From an uncultured Alphaproteobacteria bacterium (GTDB lineage Bacteria; Pseudomonadota; Alphaproteobacteria; CAAHEQ01; UBA3637): a DNA stretch of 48,488 bases. Numbering within the stretch: position 1 is the first letter of the stretch; each line of letters begins with the position of its first letter. Location of the stretch: the NCBI GenBank assembly GCA_949292205.1, contig CASEYR010000010.1, forward strand, positions 1 through 48,488, in the 5' to 3' direction. Below the pieces are notes generated by a model that saw only the letters and a program-made list of their open reading frames with translations, ran no database searches and was not told the DNA's origin. Shown piece by piece: positions 26,865 to 34,893 of the stretch. Made by a program: the position numbers and the translations under genes.

Positions 26865-29800
26865 TACATTCCCCCCAGAGTTTTCAACACGATTTTCAAT
26901 GAAACGGATACACCGCCTTTATAATCTCGGTCTCGTGTAAAAGAACGGTTAACATCTAAAATAAATGCCGTGCATTCATTATCATACTGCAGCACGCCCC
27001 CTGTTTCAATCGGCCCCCCCTCACGAGATAAATCATACCGATAATATCCGGACGCTTGAATATTTCGAGTCAATTTACTGGAGCCAAAGAATATAATCTC
27101 CTCTCGAGAAGGATAAACACTATCTCCGATTTTATAAGACTTTGCAAATACATAGTCAACCCCCAATCGTAAAGGATCCGTCCCGCCACTCAACAGCAAC
27201 TCACTTTTTTTAGGCGAAAAATCTTTTTGATCCAAACGAAACCGATAGGCCAAAGAAACATACTTATTACTAATCTGCATTCTGCCGACATAATCGGAAA
27301 AGTGATTATCATATCCCATCAACTCGGTCATTAATTCATCTTCGCCAAAGCGATAAGATTGACCGAATAATGCCGAAATTGTTCTATCGTTTCCATGGTT
27401 AAACAAAGTCCACCTAACGCCATAGTTAATTCGTGTTCCCGTTTCAACCCGATCATAACCGGAAAAGCGATTGGTAGAGAACAAGTTGGTATCATCAAAT
27501 TCAAAAACCAAACTGTCCACATTTGGTATTTTATCTGAATTACCACTATTCGGCGCCGTCACAAGCATCGCTATCGGTTCTAAAACTTGGGTTGTTTGTT
27601 TTCCGGAACGAACGAATGGATACTTAATTTCAGCCGACAAATTCGGATATATCCGTCCTGTTGTATAAGAATCATTTGACTGACGATTAGCAAAAGAATA
27701 ATTACCCGTATCAACAGCGTATCCATCTGCACGAACCGAGGCTGTCAAATTAAATGCTGCCCCAAAAGAGCTGACATACGGCAAAGCCACGCCCTGCGTC
27801 ACGGACAAGCGATTGGATTTAAAATGATCACGCGTATTAATTAAAGCGGAGTTAACAGCCGTAAATCCATACAAACCGAAAGAGGTTAAAGGCATTGTAT
27901 TATATTGAAAATCCATCACCGGCAAAATAATAGGGATGGAATGACTATCAACACCATCGACAAGACTTTGAAATGAATATCCCTTAACTTTAAAATACGT
28001 TCTGTTACCAAACCGTTCGGCAGAAATATCCGAAGTCAAAAACGATTGAGAATCATCAACACCAGGAATATTATATCGACGAAAATATGTATCAGAAGAA
28101 ACTTTAAATAAATTTCCTTTTAAGCGCCATTGATCATTCAAATCGTACTCAAAATCAGCCCTTATATGCCCTTCCCGCCGATCATCTTCATCTTTAGTTC
28201 CGCTAACTTGAACATTTAAAAAACCTTTTTCATAAAGTCCCTCATACAAAGCAATGCCCAACGGGAAGTGAGATGGAGAAAAAGTCGGAGTAATTGTTAG
28301 GTTTTGATTATCTGCCAAATCAATGAAAACGGGCAAATCAACGCCCCCTTTCATTTCATTACCGCTAGACAACCCCGGCGGTAAAAAACCGGTTTTCCGC
28401 TTAACGGAAAAATCAGGCATTTGCAGATACGGCCAATAAAAGACAGGAACATCTTTCACATCTAAAAAGACATGTTTATAAACGAATTCTTTATCCGCTT
28501 TATCATGCCGCATATTTTTAGCCCGCAACTGCCATAGCGGAGCATTTCCATCGCACGAATCACAGGGAGTATAAATAACATCTCGCAGATAAACCCGCTT
28601 TCCCATATCCGTTCGTTTCATCCGAGAAGCCCCCAAGCGAGTCCCCTCATACAACCGAGTTTCCATTTCTTCGGCCACGATATCGGTCATTCCTTTTGAC
28701 AAAACAACATTTTGAGTTTTTGTAACAGTTCCATCAGGCATTTTAATCACGACATCATTCGGCGCAAAAATTTGATTATGAGATCGATTAAAAATAATTT
28801 TATCCGTTTCTAAGACAATTCCGTTTTGTTTTAAGACAACGTTTCCGGAAGCCAATACCTCATCCTTAGCCTTGTTATAAGTTACCTTATCGGCCTCAAA
28901 ATCCACCGGAGCATCTTTATCCATAGACTCCAAATCAAAATCCAGAGCAGCCGACACAGGCATACTCAAGCTTAAAAACAAGCCCAACATCAAAACAGAA
29001 CTTACCCGTGAGATTTTCACCTTTTTTTTCCGAATAACAAACCAATAAATCAGAAATACCGGGGCAAAGACATTCAAGACGACCAAACTCAAAAACCATA
29101 GATTTTTACCCGCCATATTTTCAAAAGCCAGAGCCAAAGACTGAACCAGCAGAGCAGCCCCAATTGTAAAGTTAATTCGACCGACTTGTCCGCGACGATT
29201 ATAGAATCCGGACAAAACACCAAACATGGCTAAAAATACAAATGTAAAATTATATAGTGGGGACGTAAGTCGTTTAACGAACTCAACCTTATATTTCCGC
29301 CAAGTTGGTTCATATCCCACCGCTTCACGAGATGTCGTCAAAAGAGTTTTTAAAGAAAGCTCACGAACATCGGTTGATCTTTTAGCTCCATCTTTCCGTT
29401 GATCGGAAAAGCTCATCGTATATTTATCAAATTTCAAAATAGAAAATTGCTGTGTTTTGGGATGAAACTCTTGACGTGTTCCGTTATGAAAAACAACACG
29501 CACGCCATCCGGCTCCTGAAAAACAGTACCTGATTTTGCGGCCAGCATAGAAACTTGATCACACCCCTTCATCTCGTAAGCCAAAACGCCTTTTACATTT
29601 CCGTCAGGCAATCTTTCCTTCACATACAAAGTCAATCCATTTTTAAATGAATTAAATTGACCTTCTTGTAATAACAGATGAGACAAATCATTTCTGATAC
29701 GCCACCGCATTTCTCGCAACTCGGTATTAGAAGCGGGAATAACAAAAATAGAAAATAAATAACCTGCTACAGTCAATACGGTTGCAAACATAAAAACGGG

Positions 29801-30103
29801 ACGCATAATTTGAATCGAACTCATGCCGACAGCCTGCATTACCATCAATTCTTTATCCGATTGCATTCGGATAAATGTAAACAGAGTAACGGCAAACAAA
29901 GCCAACGGAGATAGCACTTGCAAGAAATTGGGCAAAACCAAGACCGTCATTTTCAAAAATAGCCCGACGGAAACCCCTTTGGTTACAATCATATCAATCA
30001 TACGTAAAGATTGCGTCAGCCATACCAAAACCGTCATGCTGGCCAAGACCAACACAAAGCCGATTATGATTTGTTTTAAAACATAGCGGTCTAAAATTGT
30101 CAT
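26864..30103 (-). CDS. lptD: LptF permease fused in frame to LptD (LPS export)
   Basis: One uninterrupted 1,079-codon frame. Residues 1-357 are an LptF-type LPS ABC permease: TM helices near 10-30, 55-78, 100-122, 283-303, 310-330 and 336-357 around a periplasmic domain, with the alphaproteobacterial LptF signature WLTQSLRMIDMIV. Residues 359-385 form a complete signal peptide (basic RKKKVKISR, hydrophobic core, MPVSA-A). From 386 the protein is LptD: OstA-like N-domain (VDFEADKVTYNKAKDEVLAS), CDSC pair, then the beta-barrel to the C-terminus. Normally these are separate inner- and outer-membrane proteins. Signal peptidase could release LptD. A GTG at the start of KVKIS might also be an internal start, but I see no good ribosome site. 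lptG, usually between lptF and lptD, is absent. The ORF overlaps xerD by four bases. Confidence 0.93.
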   Translation of the reverse strand: MTILDRYVLKQIIIGFVLVLASMTVLVWLTQSLRMIDMIVTKGVSVGLFLKMTVLVLPNFLQVLSPLALFAVTLFTFIRMQSDKELMVMQAVGMSSIQIMRPVFMFATVLTVAGYLFSIFVIPASNTELREMRWRIRNDLSHLLLQEGQFNSFKNGLTLYVKERLPDGNVKGVLAYEMKGCDQVSMLAAKSGTVFQEPDGVRVVFHNGTRQEFHPKTQQFSILKFDKYTMSFSDQRKDGAKRSTDVRELSLKTLLTTSREAVGYEPTWRKYKVEFVKRLTSPLYNFTFVFLAMFGVLSGFYNRRGQVGRINFTIGAALLVQSLALAFENMAGKNLWFLSLVVLNVFAPVFLIYWFVIRKKKVKISRVSSVLMLGLFLSLSMPVSAALDFDLESMDKDAPVDFEADKVTYNKAKDEVLASGNVVLKQNGIVLETDKIIFNRSHNQIFAPNDVVIKMPDGTVTKTQNVVLSKGMTDIVAEEMETRLYEGTRLGASRMKRTDMGKRVYLRDVIYTPCDSCDGNAPLWQLRAKNMRHDKADKEFVYKHVFLDVKDVPVFYWPYLQMPDFSVKRKTGFLPPGLSSGNEMKGGVDLPVFIDLADNQNLTITPTFSPSHFPLGIALYEGLYEKGFLNVQVSGTKDEDDRREGHIRADFEYDLNDQWRLKGNLFKVSSDTYFRRYNIPGVDDSQSFLTSDISAERFGNRTYFKVKGYSFQSLVDGVDSHSIPIILPVMDFQYNTMPLTSFGLYGFTAVNSALINTRDHFKSNRLSVTQGVALPYVSSFGAAFNLTASVRADGYAVDTGNYSFANRQSNDSYTTGRIYPNLSAEIKYPFVRSGKQTTQVLEPIAMLVTAPNSGNSDKIPNVDSLVFEFDDTNLFSTNRFSGYDRVETGTRINYGVRWTLFNHGNDRTISALFGQSYRFGEDELMTELMGYDNHFSDYVGRMQISNKYVSLAYRFRLDQKDFSPKKSELLLSGGTDPLRLGVDYVFAKSYKIGDSVYPSREEIIFFGSSKLTRNIQASGYYRYDLSREGGPIETGGVLQYDNECTAFILDVNRSFTRDRDYKGGVSVSLKIVLKTLGGM

Positions 30104-31014
30104 TTAAAAAATCCTTTGGCCTTACTATACGCTAAAGGATGAGATTTTTCAACTACCTTTTTTAGGCGATCCTCCAAAACATGCGTATAAATCTCGGTTG
30201 TTGCAATATCGGCATGCCCCAGCATTTTTTGAACCGAGCGCAAATCAGCATCATGAGCAACCAAATGACTGGCAAAAGAGTGCCTAAACACATGTGGAGA
30301 AACCTTTTCCGGAGGAATACCGGCAGTCAAAGCAACTTGTTTTAAATGTTTAAAAAAACCATCTCGTGTTAAGTGTCCCGACTTTGAGGAAGACGGAAAC
30401 AACCACTTATTCGGGCGTCCCGGCGGCAACATCATTTCACGCACGGTCAACCATTGCTCCAATGCAGCCGAGGCCGGTTCATTCAAGGGCACCATACGCT
30501 CTTTGTTTCCCTTACCCGTCACAAACAGTGTTTTATTATCCTGAGTAACAGCCAGAACAGGCAGTCCGACCAATTCGCTGACACGCAAGCCGGAAGCATA
30601 GAGTACTTCTAACAAGGTATAAATTCGTTTATTTTCCCGCTGAGCCGTTTCAATCAAGCGTCGCACCTCTGCCTCGCTCAGATATTTCGGCAGCGATTTG
30701 TTTAACTTCGGAGATAACAAATAATCGGATGGATTTTTATCAACGACATCTTCCGAGAATAAAAAACGATAAAACTCCCGTGTTGCCGACAGCCGACGAG
30801 CCTGAGTTTTCGGAGACATACCATTACAAACCAACTGATGCATATAGGCTTGTAAATCAGAGCGTTTAACCCGAACCAAGCTGACATTTCTAGCTTCCAA
30901 AAAAGCCGTTAAGTCAGTCAAATCCCGCCGATAAGCCTCAATCGTTCGCGGCGAAGCACCGCGTTCGGCAACCATCATTTCCAAAAAAGCTTCAATATGT
31001 TTGGATAATCCCAT
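30100..31014 (-). CDS. xerD: XerD tyrosine recombinase
   Basis: A 304-residue site-specific recombinase that, with XerC, resolves chromosome dimers at dif under FtsK control. The SAM-like N-terminal domain (about 5-90) is followed by the catalytic domain with Arg144 (ASGLRVSELV), Lys168 (GKGNKERMVP), His241 and Arg244 (HVFRHSFASHL), His267 (LGHADI) and nucleophile Tyr276 (TTEIYTHV). Size and motifs are those of housekeeping XerD rather than a phage or ICE integrase, and it is embedded in an envelope operon (ATGA overlap with the LptF-LptD ORF). XerC cannot be wholly excluded. Confidence 0.93.
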   Translation of the reverse strand: MGLSKHIEAFLEMMVAERGASPRTIEAYRRDLTDLTAFLEARNVSLVRVKRSDLQAYMHQLVCNGMSPKTQARRLSATREFYRFLFSEDVVDKNPSDYLLSPKLNKSLPKYLSEAEVRRLIETAQRENKRIYTLLEVLYASGLRVSELVGLPVLAVTQDNKTLFVTGKGNKERMVPLNEPASAALEQWLTVREMMLPPGRPNKWLFPSSSKSGHLTRDGFFKHLKQVALTAGIPPEKVSPHVFRHSFASHLVAHDADLRSVQKMLGHADIATTEIYTHVLEDRLKKVVEKSHPLAYSKAKGFFK

Positions 31015-31015
31015 C

Positions 31016-32521
31016 TCAATATGCCAATCGTTCCATTAACAAAGCATCAGCCATTCCTTTTGGCAAAACACGTCCCATAACACTAATCAAAGGACGCTCC
31101 GGATCCGATGAGTTTGCCAACAATATCAAGCCATTTAAAAGACCAACTCCAACTTCTCCGCGTTCAATTTGTTCTTGAACAGAGGCGGTTACAAATCCGG
31201 GGTAGCCCACAGATATTCCCGAAGGCACCTGAACAGCTTTGTCAGGCGATATTGGAAAGAAAAAAGGAATCCCTTTTAGATCAACATCACATGTCTTATC
31301 ACGAATGCATCCCTCAATCAAAGGATCAATCGTATCCGGAACGCCTGCCCCCATCATATTCATCAGGACAGCTAATCGCAAGGCCGCTACCTGATTTTTA
31401 TCGGTCAAGAGTTCATACCACTTGGCTGCCGTTGTCAATTCTCCGTTCAAGGCACAGACACGAATGACTTCCGAAGCCATATCGACCGTTTTTTCACTTG
31501 CGTTCAGGCGATAAACCAACTCCATCGCCGTCGGAGATACGGATAGCAAAACCCCATCGCGAGCAGCTTGATTCAAATAAGCCCGAACAGCTTTTTCCAA
31601 AGCAGCCTCTTTTTTAGCGGCAAGAGCCTCTTGATATAGTCCGGCTCGTTTAATTGCACCGACATCCTTATCTCCAAACGCGGTTGGCTGAGCCAACACA
31701 CTCTTCCAATCCGCTACCGATAAATAAGCTTGTTCGGCAGCCTCTACCCGCACGGCAGGAGGTATTTTTTCATTTAATGCCAACGCACGCAATTTTCCGC
31801 GAGATAAAGGACGCTCCAGAACCGTACGTCCAAATGCCTGAGCAACCAAGGGAAGTTCCCACACAGAGGGAGTCCCTTCATTTGGCAAATTCGGACTCAA
31901 TTTACGATAAACACGATCACCGCTCACCGCCCCAAACGCAAAAGTCTCTTCGTTCCCCTCTCGGTAGACATCAAAAGCCAGAGTCGCTTCAGCATTCGTC
32001 CCCATTTCCCGAGTACAAGCCACTTGAATAAAAGCAGCCTCAGAGGAAGGGAAAGCCGCAATCAATCCATCTACACACGCTTCTGAAAAACGCCCCAAAG
32101 CAAATAGCGCCTCGGCTTTAAAGCGCTTCATTTCATCGGTTTTCTGAGGCTCCGGAATCTGATCAATCAAGGTCAAGACATCTTCAAATAAGCCCTGTTC
32201 TGACAGAGCCTTCAGGCGTGTTTTCAAAAAAGAGCCGTCAGCTTTTATAAAAGCATCAGAGCCACTCACATCCGTCAACAATAATTGCCGAAAAACATCT
32301 AATTGAGCGCGTGTTAACTTTAATTGTCCAACAGACTCAATTTGCTTTGTTAATTCAGATAGATCTGATGGATTTCCCCAAACTCCGGATGAAAAAGGCG
32401 TCGAAACACCTGCTGTATCAACAGTCAACTCGGGCAAATCAGAAACGGCAACATTCGCCCAACAATATGGCCCAAAGACAAACGCCCCAAATAGGACACA
32501 ACCAACAATTTTATTTAACAT
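31016..32521 (-). CDS. Exported helical-repeat (TPR-like) protein, alphaproteobacterial hypothetical
   Basis: 501 residues from the ATG at 32521, which overlaps the end of the upstream microprotein gene by 11 bases; an alternative start 63 bases upstream would read through that gene. The start at 32521 gives a good signal peptide (LNKIVGCVLFGAFVFGPYCWA). The mature protein is helical, with TPR-like stretches (FKAEALFALGRFSEACVDG). I know similar unnamed proteins next to xerD/aroK in alphaproteobacteria but no function. It ends one base before xerD. Confidence 0.85.
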   Translation of the reverse strand: MLNKIVGCVLFGAFVFGPYCWANVAVSDLPELTVDTAGVSTPFSSGVWGNPSDLSELTKQIESVGQLKLTRAQLDVFRQLLLTDVSGSDAFIKADGSFLKTRLKALSEQGLFEDVLTLIDQIPEPQKTDEMKRFKAEALFALGRFSEACVDGLIAAFPSSEAAFIQVACTREMGTNAEATLAFDVYREGNEETFAFGAVSGDRVYRKLSPNLPNEGTPSVWELPLVAQAFGRTVLERPLSRGKLRALALNEKIPPAVRVEAAEQAYLSVADWKSVLAQPTAFGDKDVGAIKRAGLYQEALAAKKEAALEKAVRAYLNQAARDGVLLSVSPTAMELVYRLNASEKTVDMASEVIRVCALNGELTTAAKWYELLTDKNQVAALRLAVLMNMMGAGVPDTIDPLIEGCIRDKTCDVDLKGIPFFFPISPDKAVQVPSGISVGYPGFVTASVQEQIERGEVGVGLLNGLILLANSSDPERPLISVMGRVLPKGMADALLMERLAY

Positions 32522-32657
32522 CGGCGTAAGACACAGTCTTTTCAACAGCAACTGATTCAGGTGTAAAATCAGAAACGGCAACAAAAATTAAAAATAAAAT
32601 AACAATCGCTCCCAGCACTTTTAAAATTAAATGATTTTTTTCACTGTTTTGACGCAT
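32511..32657 (-). CDS. 48-residue single-pass membrane microprotein
   Basis: Read by hand: MRQNSEKNHLILKVLGAIVI... to stop at 32511, with AAGGAG upstream of the ATG. One TM helix (about residues 11-29), a short basic N-terminus and a polar C-terminal tail of about 19 residues. The last codons overlap the start of the exported helical protein, so translation is coupled. It leads the minus-strand operon containing xerD and LptF-LptD. No family recognised. The good ribosome site and overlap argue it is translated. Confidence 0.7.
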   Translation of the reverse strand: MRQNSEKNHLILKVLGAIVILFLIFVAVSDFTPESVAVEKTVSYADVK

Positions 32658-32673
32658 TTTTGAACTCCTTATC

Positions 32674-32702
32674 TGGACATCAACTTAAAAAAATGTTATG
32701 AT
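32674..32702 (+). promoter_or_regulatory. Promoter of the aroK-CNNM operon
   Basis: TGGACA (-35, 5 of 6 consensus), 17 bases, TATGAT (-10, 5 of 6), 44 bases before the ATG at 32747. It lies in the gap between the divergent operons. Confidence 0.6.
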
Positions 32703-32746
32703 GAGTCCCAGATTATGCTTTTAATTTTGTTTTGTCAAGAAAGAAC

Positions 32747-33331
32747 ATGGTTCAGAAACTATTGCAATCAAAAATAATTCTTCTGGTCGGTATGATGGGT
32801 GTCGGGAAGACAAGTCTGGGACGCATCATCGCCAAAAAACTACATTTACCGTTTTTGGATAGCGATCGTGAAATTGAAAAGATGACGGGCTTTTCCATTT
32901 CGGATTTATTTGCGCGATATGGAGAGAAAGAGTTTCGAGCCGGCGAAGAGCGTGTTATGAAACGTCTTTTATCCGGAGGCCCATGCGTTCTTTCCTCCGG
33001 CGGCGGTGCTTTTTTATCTGAAAAGACGCGTCAGATTGCGACAGAAAAGTCGATTTCTGTTTGGATAAAGGCCGAAGCTGATGTTATTTCGGGACGCACC
33101 GAGGGTCGCACACATCGTCCCCTAGTTCCGGCAGCAGATAACAAAAGAGTGATTGAACGTTTGGTTCGGGAATGCTATCCGCTTTATGCACAGGCGGACA
33201 TTACGGTTCCGTCTTATAACGAGCATCCGGCAAAAACAGCCTCCCGTTTGTTGCGAGAGCTGGAAAAACGGTCAATTATTTCACCGAACATACCGACAAA
33301 AAATCCAACGACACATAAAGGAAAGTCATGA
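32747..33331 (+). CDS. aroK: Shikimate kinase AroK
   Basis: A 194-residue enzyme that phosphorylates shikimate at the 3-hydroxyl with ATP in aromatic amino-acid biosynthesis. Walker A is GMMGVGKTSLGR, the shikimate-binding Asp is in DSDREIEKMTG, followed by EKEFRAGEERVM, SSGGGAF and the lid region EGRTHRPLV. I prefer the ATG at 32747 over a TTG 15 bases earlier, since an AGAAAG site precedes it. It overlaps the CNNM gene by four bases (ATGA). The aroB gene usually found next to it in alphaproteobacteria is missing here. Confidence 0.93.
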   Translation: MVQKLLQSKIILLVGMMGVGKTSLGRIIAKKLHLPFLDSDREIEKMTGFSISDLFARYGEKEFRAGEERVMKRLLSGGPCVLSSGGGAFLSEKTRQIATEKSISVWIKAEADVISGRTEGRTHRPLVPAADNKRVIERLVRECYPLYAQADITVPSYNEHPAKTASRLLRELEKRSIISPNIPTKNPTTHKGKS

Positions 33332-34587
33332 CATCTTACCTGATTCTTTTGTTTTTACTTTGTTGCTCATTCTTTTTTTCCGGAACTGAAACAGCGGTTA
33401 CAGCTGTTTCGGCACCTTTGCTTCATGATCAGGAAAAGCAGGGGAATAGTCGGGCTAAAAAATTGAATCGATTAAAAGCAAACGGAGATCGTCTTTTAGG
33501 AACGCTTTTGTTCGGAAATAATGTTGTCAACATTGCCACGACAGCCTTATCAACCAGTTTGTTGATTGAAGCTTTTGGCGAACGTTGGGGCGTTATCCTT
33601 GCCACTTTTGTGGTCAGTGTTGTGATTCTTGTTTTTTCGGAAATCTTACCCAAGACCTACGCGTTATCAACTCCGTTTTCTTTTGCCATGACGGCGACGC
33701 CTTTACTCCTCTTTTGTGTTCGTCTTTTTTATCCGTTTGTATTTGCTTTGAACATTGTATCAAAGTGGGTTATGCACTTTTTACCGAAAGCCGATCAAAA
33801 TACGGATTCCGAGGAGCAATTAAAAGCTGAGATTCGCGGAGCCATTGATATGGATGCCGACTCAAATCTCAGCCAAGAAAAAGGCATGTTAAAGAGTGTG
33901 TTAGATTTGGATGAAGTAACGGTAGAAGACATTATGGTTCATCGCAGTCATTTAGTTTCCTTGAATGCTCTGTCCAAACCACAAGAGATTTTCAATTTCA
34001 TCAGTCATACACCATTTAGCCGTATTCCCCTTTGGAAAGGCAAGCGCGATAATATCGTAGGTATTTTGCACGTCAAATCTGTTTTAAAAATGATGACTCT
34101 TTTTGACGCCGGATACAAGAATATTCATATATTAGATTACTGCACAAAGCCATGGTTTGTCTTGAACACAACCTCTTTGTTAGATCAGTTACACGCCTTT
34201 AAAAAACGTCGCGAGCATTTTGCTTTAGTCGTGGATGAGTATGGTGATTTACAAGGCTTGGTTACATTAGAGGATGTTCTGGAAGAAATTGTCGGCGATA
34301 TTTCGGACGAAAATGACACGCCCGAACAATCAACATTTCAGGTTACAAAAACAGAATCAGGGGCATGGCGTGTGGACGGAGGCGTTACCATCCGAGATTT
34401 GAATCGGCATTTCAAATGGGAGCTTCCGGATGAGGAGGCGGCAACTCTTGCCGGTTTGGTTATGTATCGAGCGGAACGAATTCCGACCCCCGGCCAAACA
34501 TTTTTAATTGATGGCTATACGTTCACGATTGTCGGACGAGATAAAAACCGACTGACACAGATTGATATCTTACCGCCAGCGATATAA
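33328..34587 (+). CDS. CNNM/CorC (HlyC) family transporter with CBS pair
   Basis: A 419-residue membrane protein. The CNNM (DUF21) transmembrane domain (about 1-170) has SGTETAVTAVSAPLLHDQEK and FSEILPKTYAL. Two CBS domains follow (about 195-320) with VEDIMVHRSHLVSL and VVDEYGDLQGLVTLEDVLEE, then the C-terminal CorC/HlyC domain (about 335-415). The family is linked to magnesium or cobalt efflux; older annotation calls it hemolysin-like. It is translationally coupled to aroK. No strong terminator is visible after it; 34588-34720 holds nothing I can support. Confidence 0.93.
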   Translation: MTSYLILLFLLCCSFFFSGTETAVTAVSAPLLHDQEKQGNSRAKKLNRLKANGDRLLGTLLFGNNVVNIATTALSTSLLIEAFGERWGVILATFVVSVVILVFSEILPKTYALSTPFSFAMTATPLLLFCVRLFYPFVFALNIVSKWVMHFLPKADQNTDSEEQLKAEIRGAIDMDADSNLSQEKGMLKSVLDLDEVTVEDIMVHRSHLVSLNALSKPQEIFNFISHTPFSRIPLWKGKRDNIVGILHVKSVLKMMTLFDAGYKNIHILDYCTKPWFVLNTTSLLDQLHAFKKRREHFALVVDEYGDLQGLVTLEDVLEEIVGDISDENDTPEQSTFQVTKTESGAWRVDGGVTIRDLNRHFKWELPDEEAATLAGLVMYRAERIPTPGQTFLIDGYTFTIVGRDKNRLTQIDILPPAI

Positions 34588-34720
34588 GATTCTTTGAATA
34601 GCTAACAAAGGAAATATTTTTATGCTGCCCCAGCCAATCCTAACAGTTTATTTAATAACTAATTTTGTTCGGATATTTTTCAGGCTATCCCACCCCAAAA
34701 AATAACACAAAAAATTTTAC

Positions 34721-34749
34721 TTGACTTTTAAAAAGAAATCATGTAAAAG
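34721..34749 (+). promoter_or_regulatory. Promoter of tRNA-His
   Basis: TTGACT (-35), 17 bases, TAAAAG (-10), with the tRNA beginning 16 bases after the -10. The -10 is weak. Confidence 0.5.
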
Positions 34750-34764
34750 TAATCCACATTCCAT

Positions 34765-34842
34765 GGCGGATGTAGCTCAGTTGGTTAGAGCGCTGGTTTG
34801 TGGTACCAGATGTCGTGAGTTCGAGTCTCATCTTCCGCCCCA
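34765..34842 (+). tRNA. tRNA-His (anticodon GTG) with encoded G-1 and CCA
   Basis: Cloverleaf read by eye: G-1 at 34765; acceptor GCGGATG with CTTCCGC (one T-T mismatch); D arm with GTTGGTTAG; anticodon loop TTGTGGT in the stem CTGGT/ACCAG; T loop GTTCGAGTC; C73 then CCA. G-1 is encoded and opposes C73, the normal bacterial histidine identity element. Confidence 0.96.
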
Positions 34843-34848
34843 TTTCCG

Positions 34849-34875
34849 ACGGCTCTGTTTCTTGAGCCGTTTTTC
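34849..34875 (+). terminator. Intrinsic terminator after tRNA-His
   Basis: ACGGCTC, 8-base loop, GAGCCGT, then TTTTTC. It begins seven bases after the CCA end. Confidence 0.9.
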
Positions 34876-34893
34876 TTTATTCCTAAACTACGC

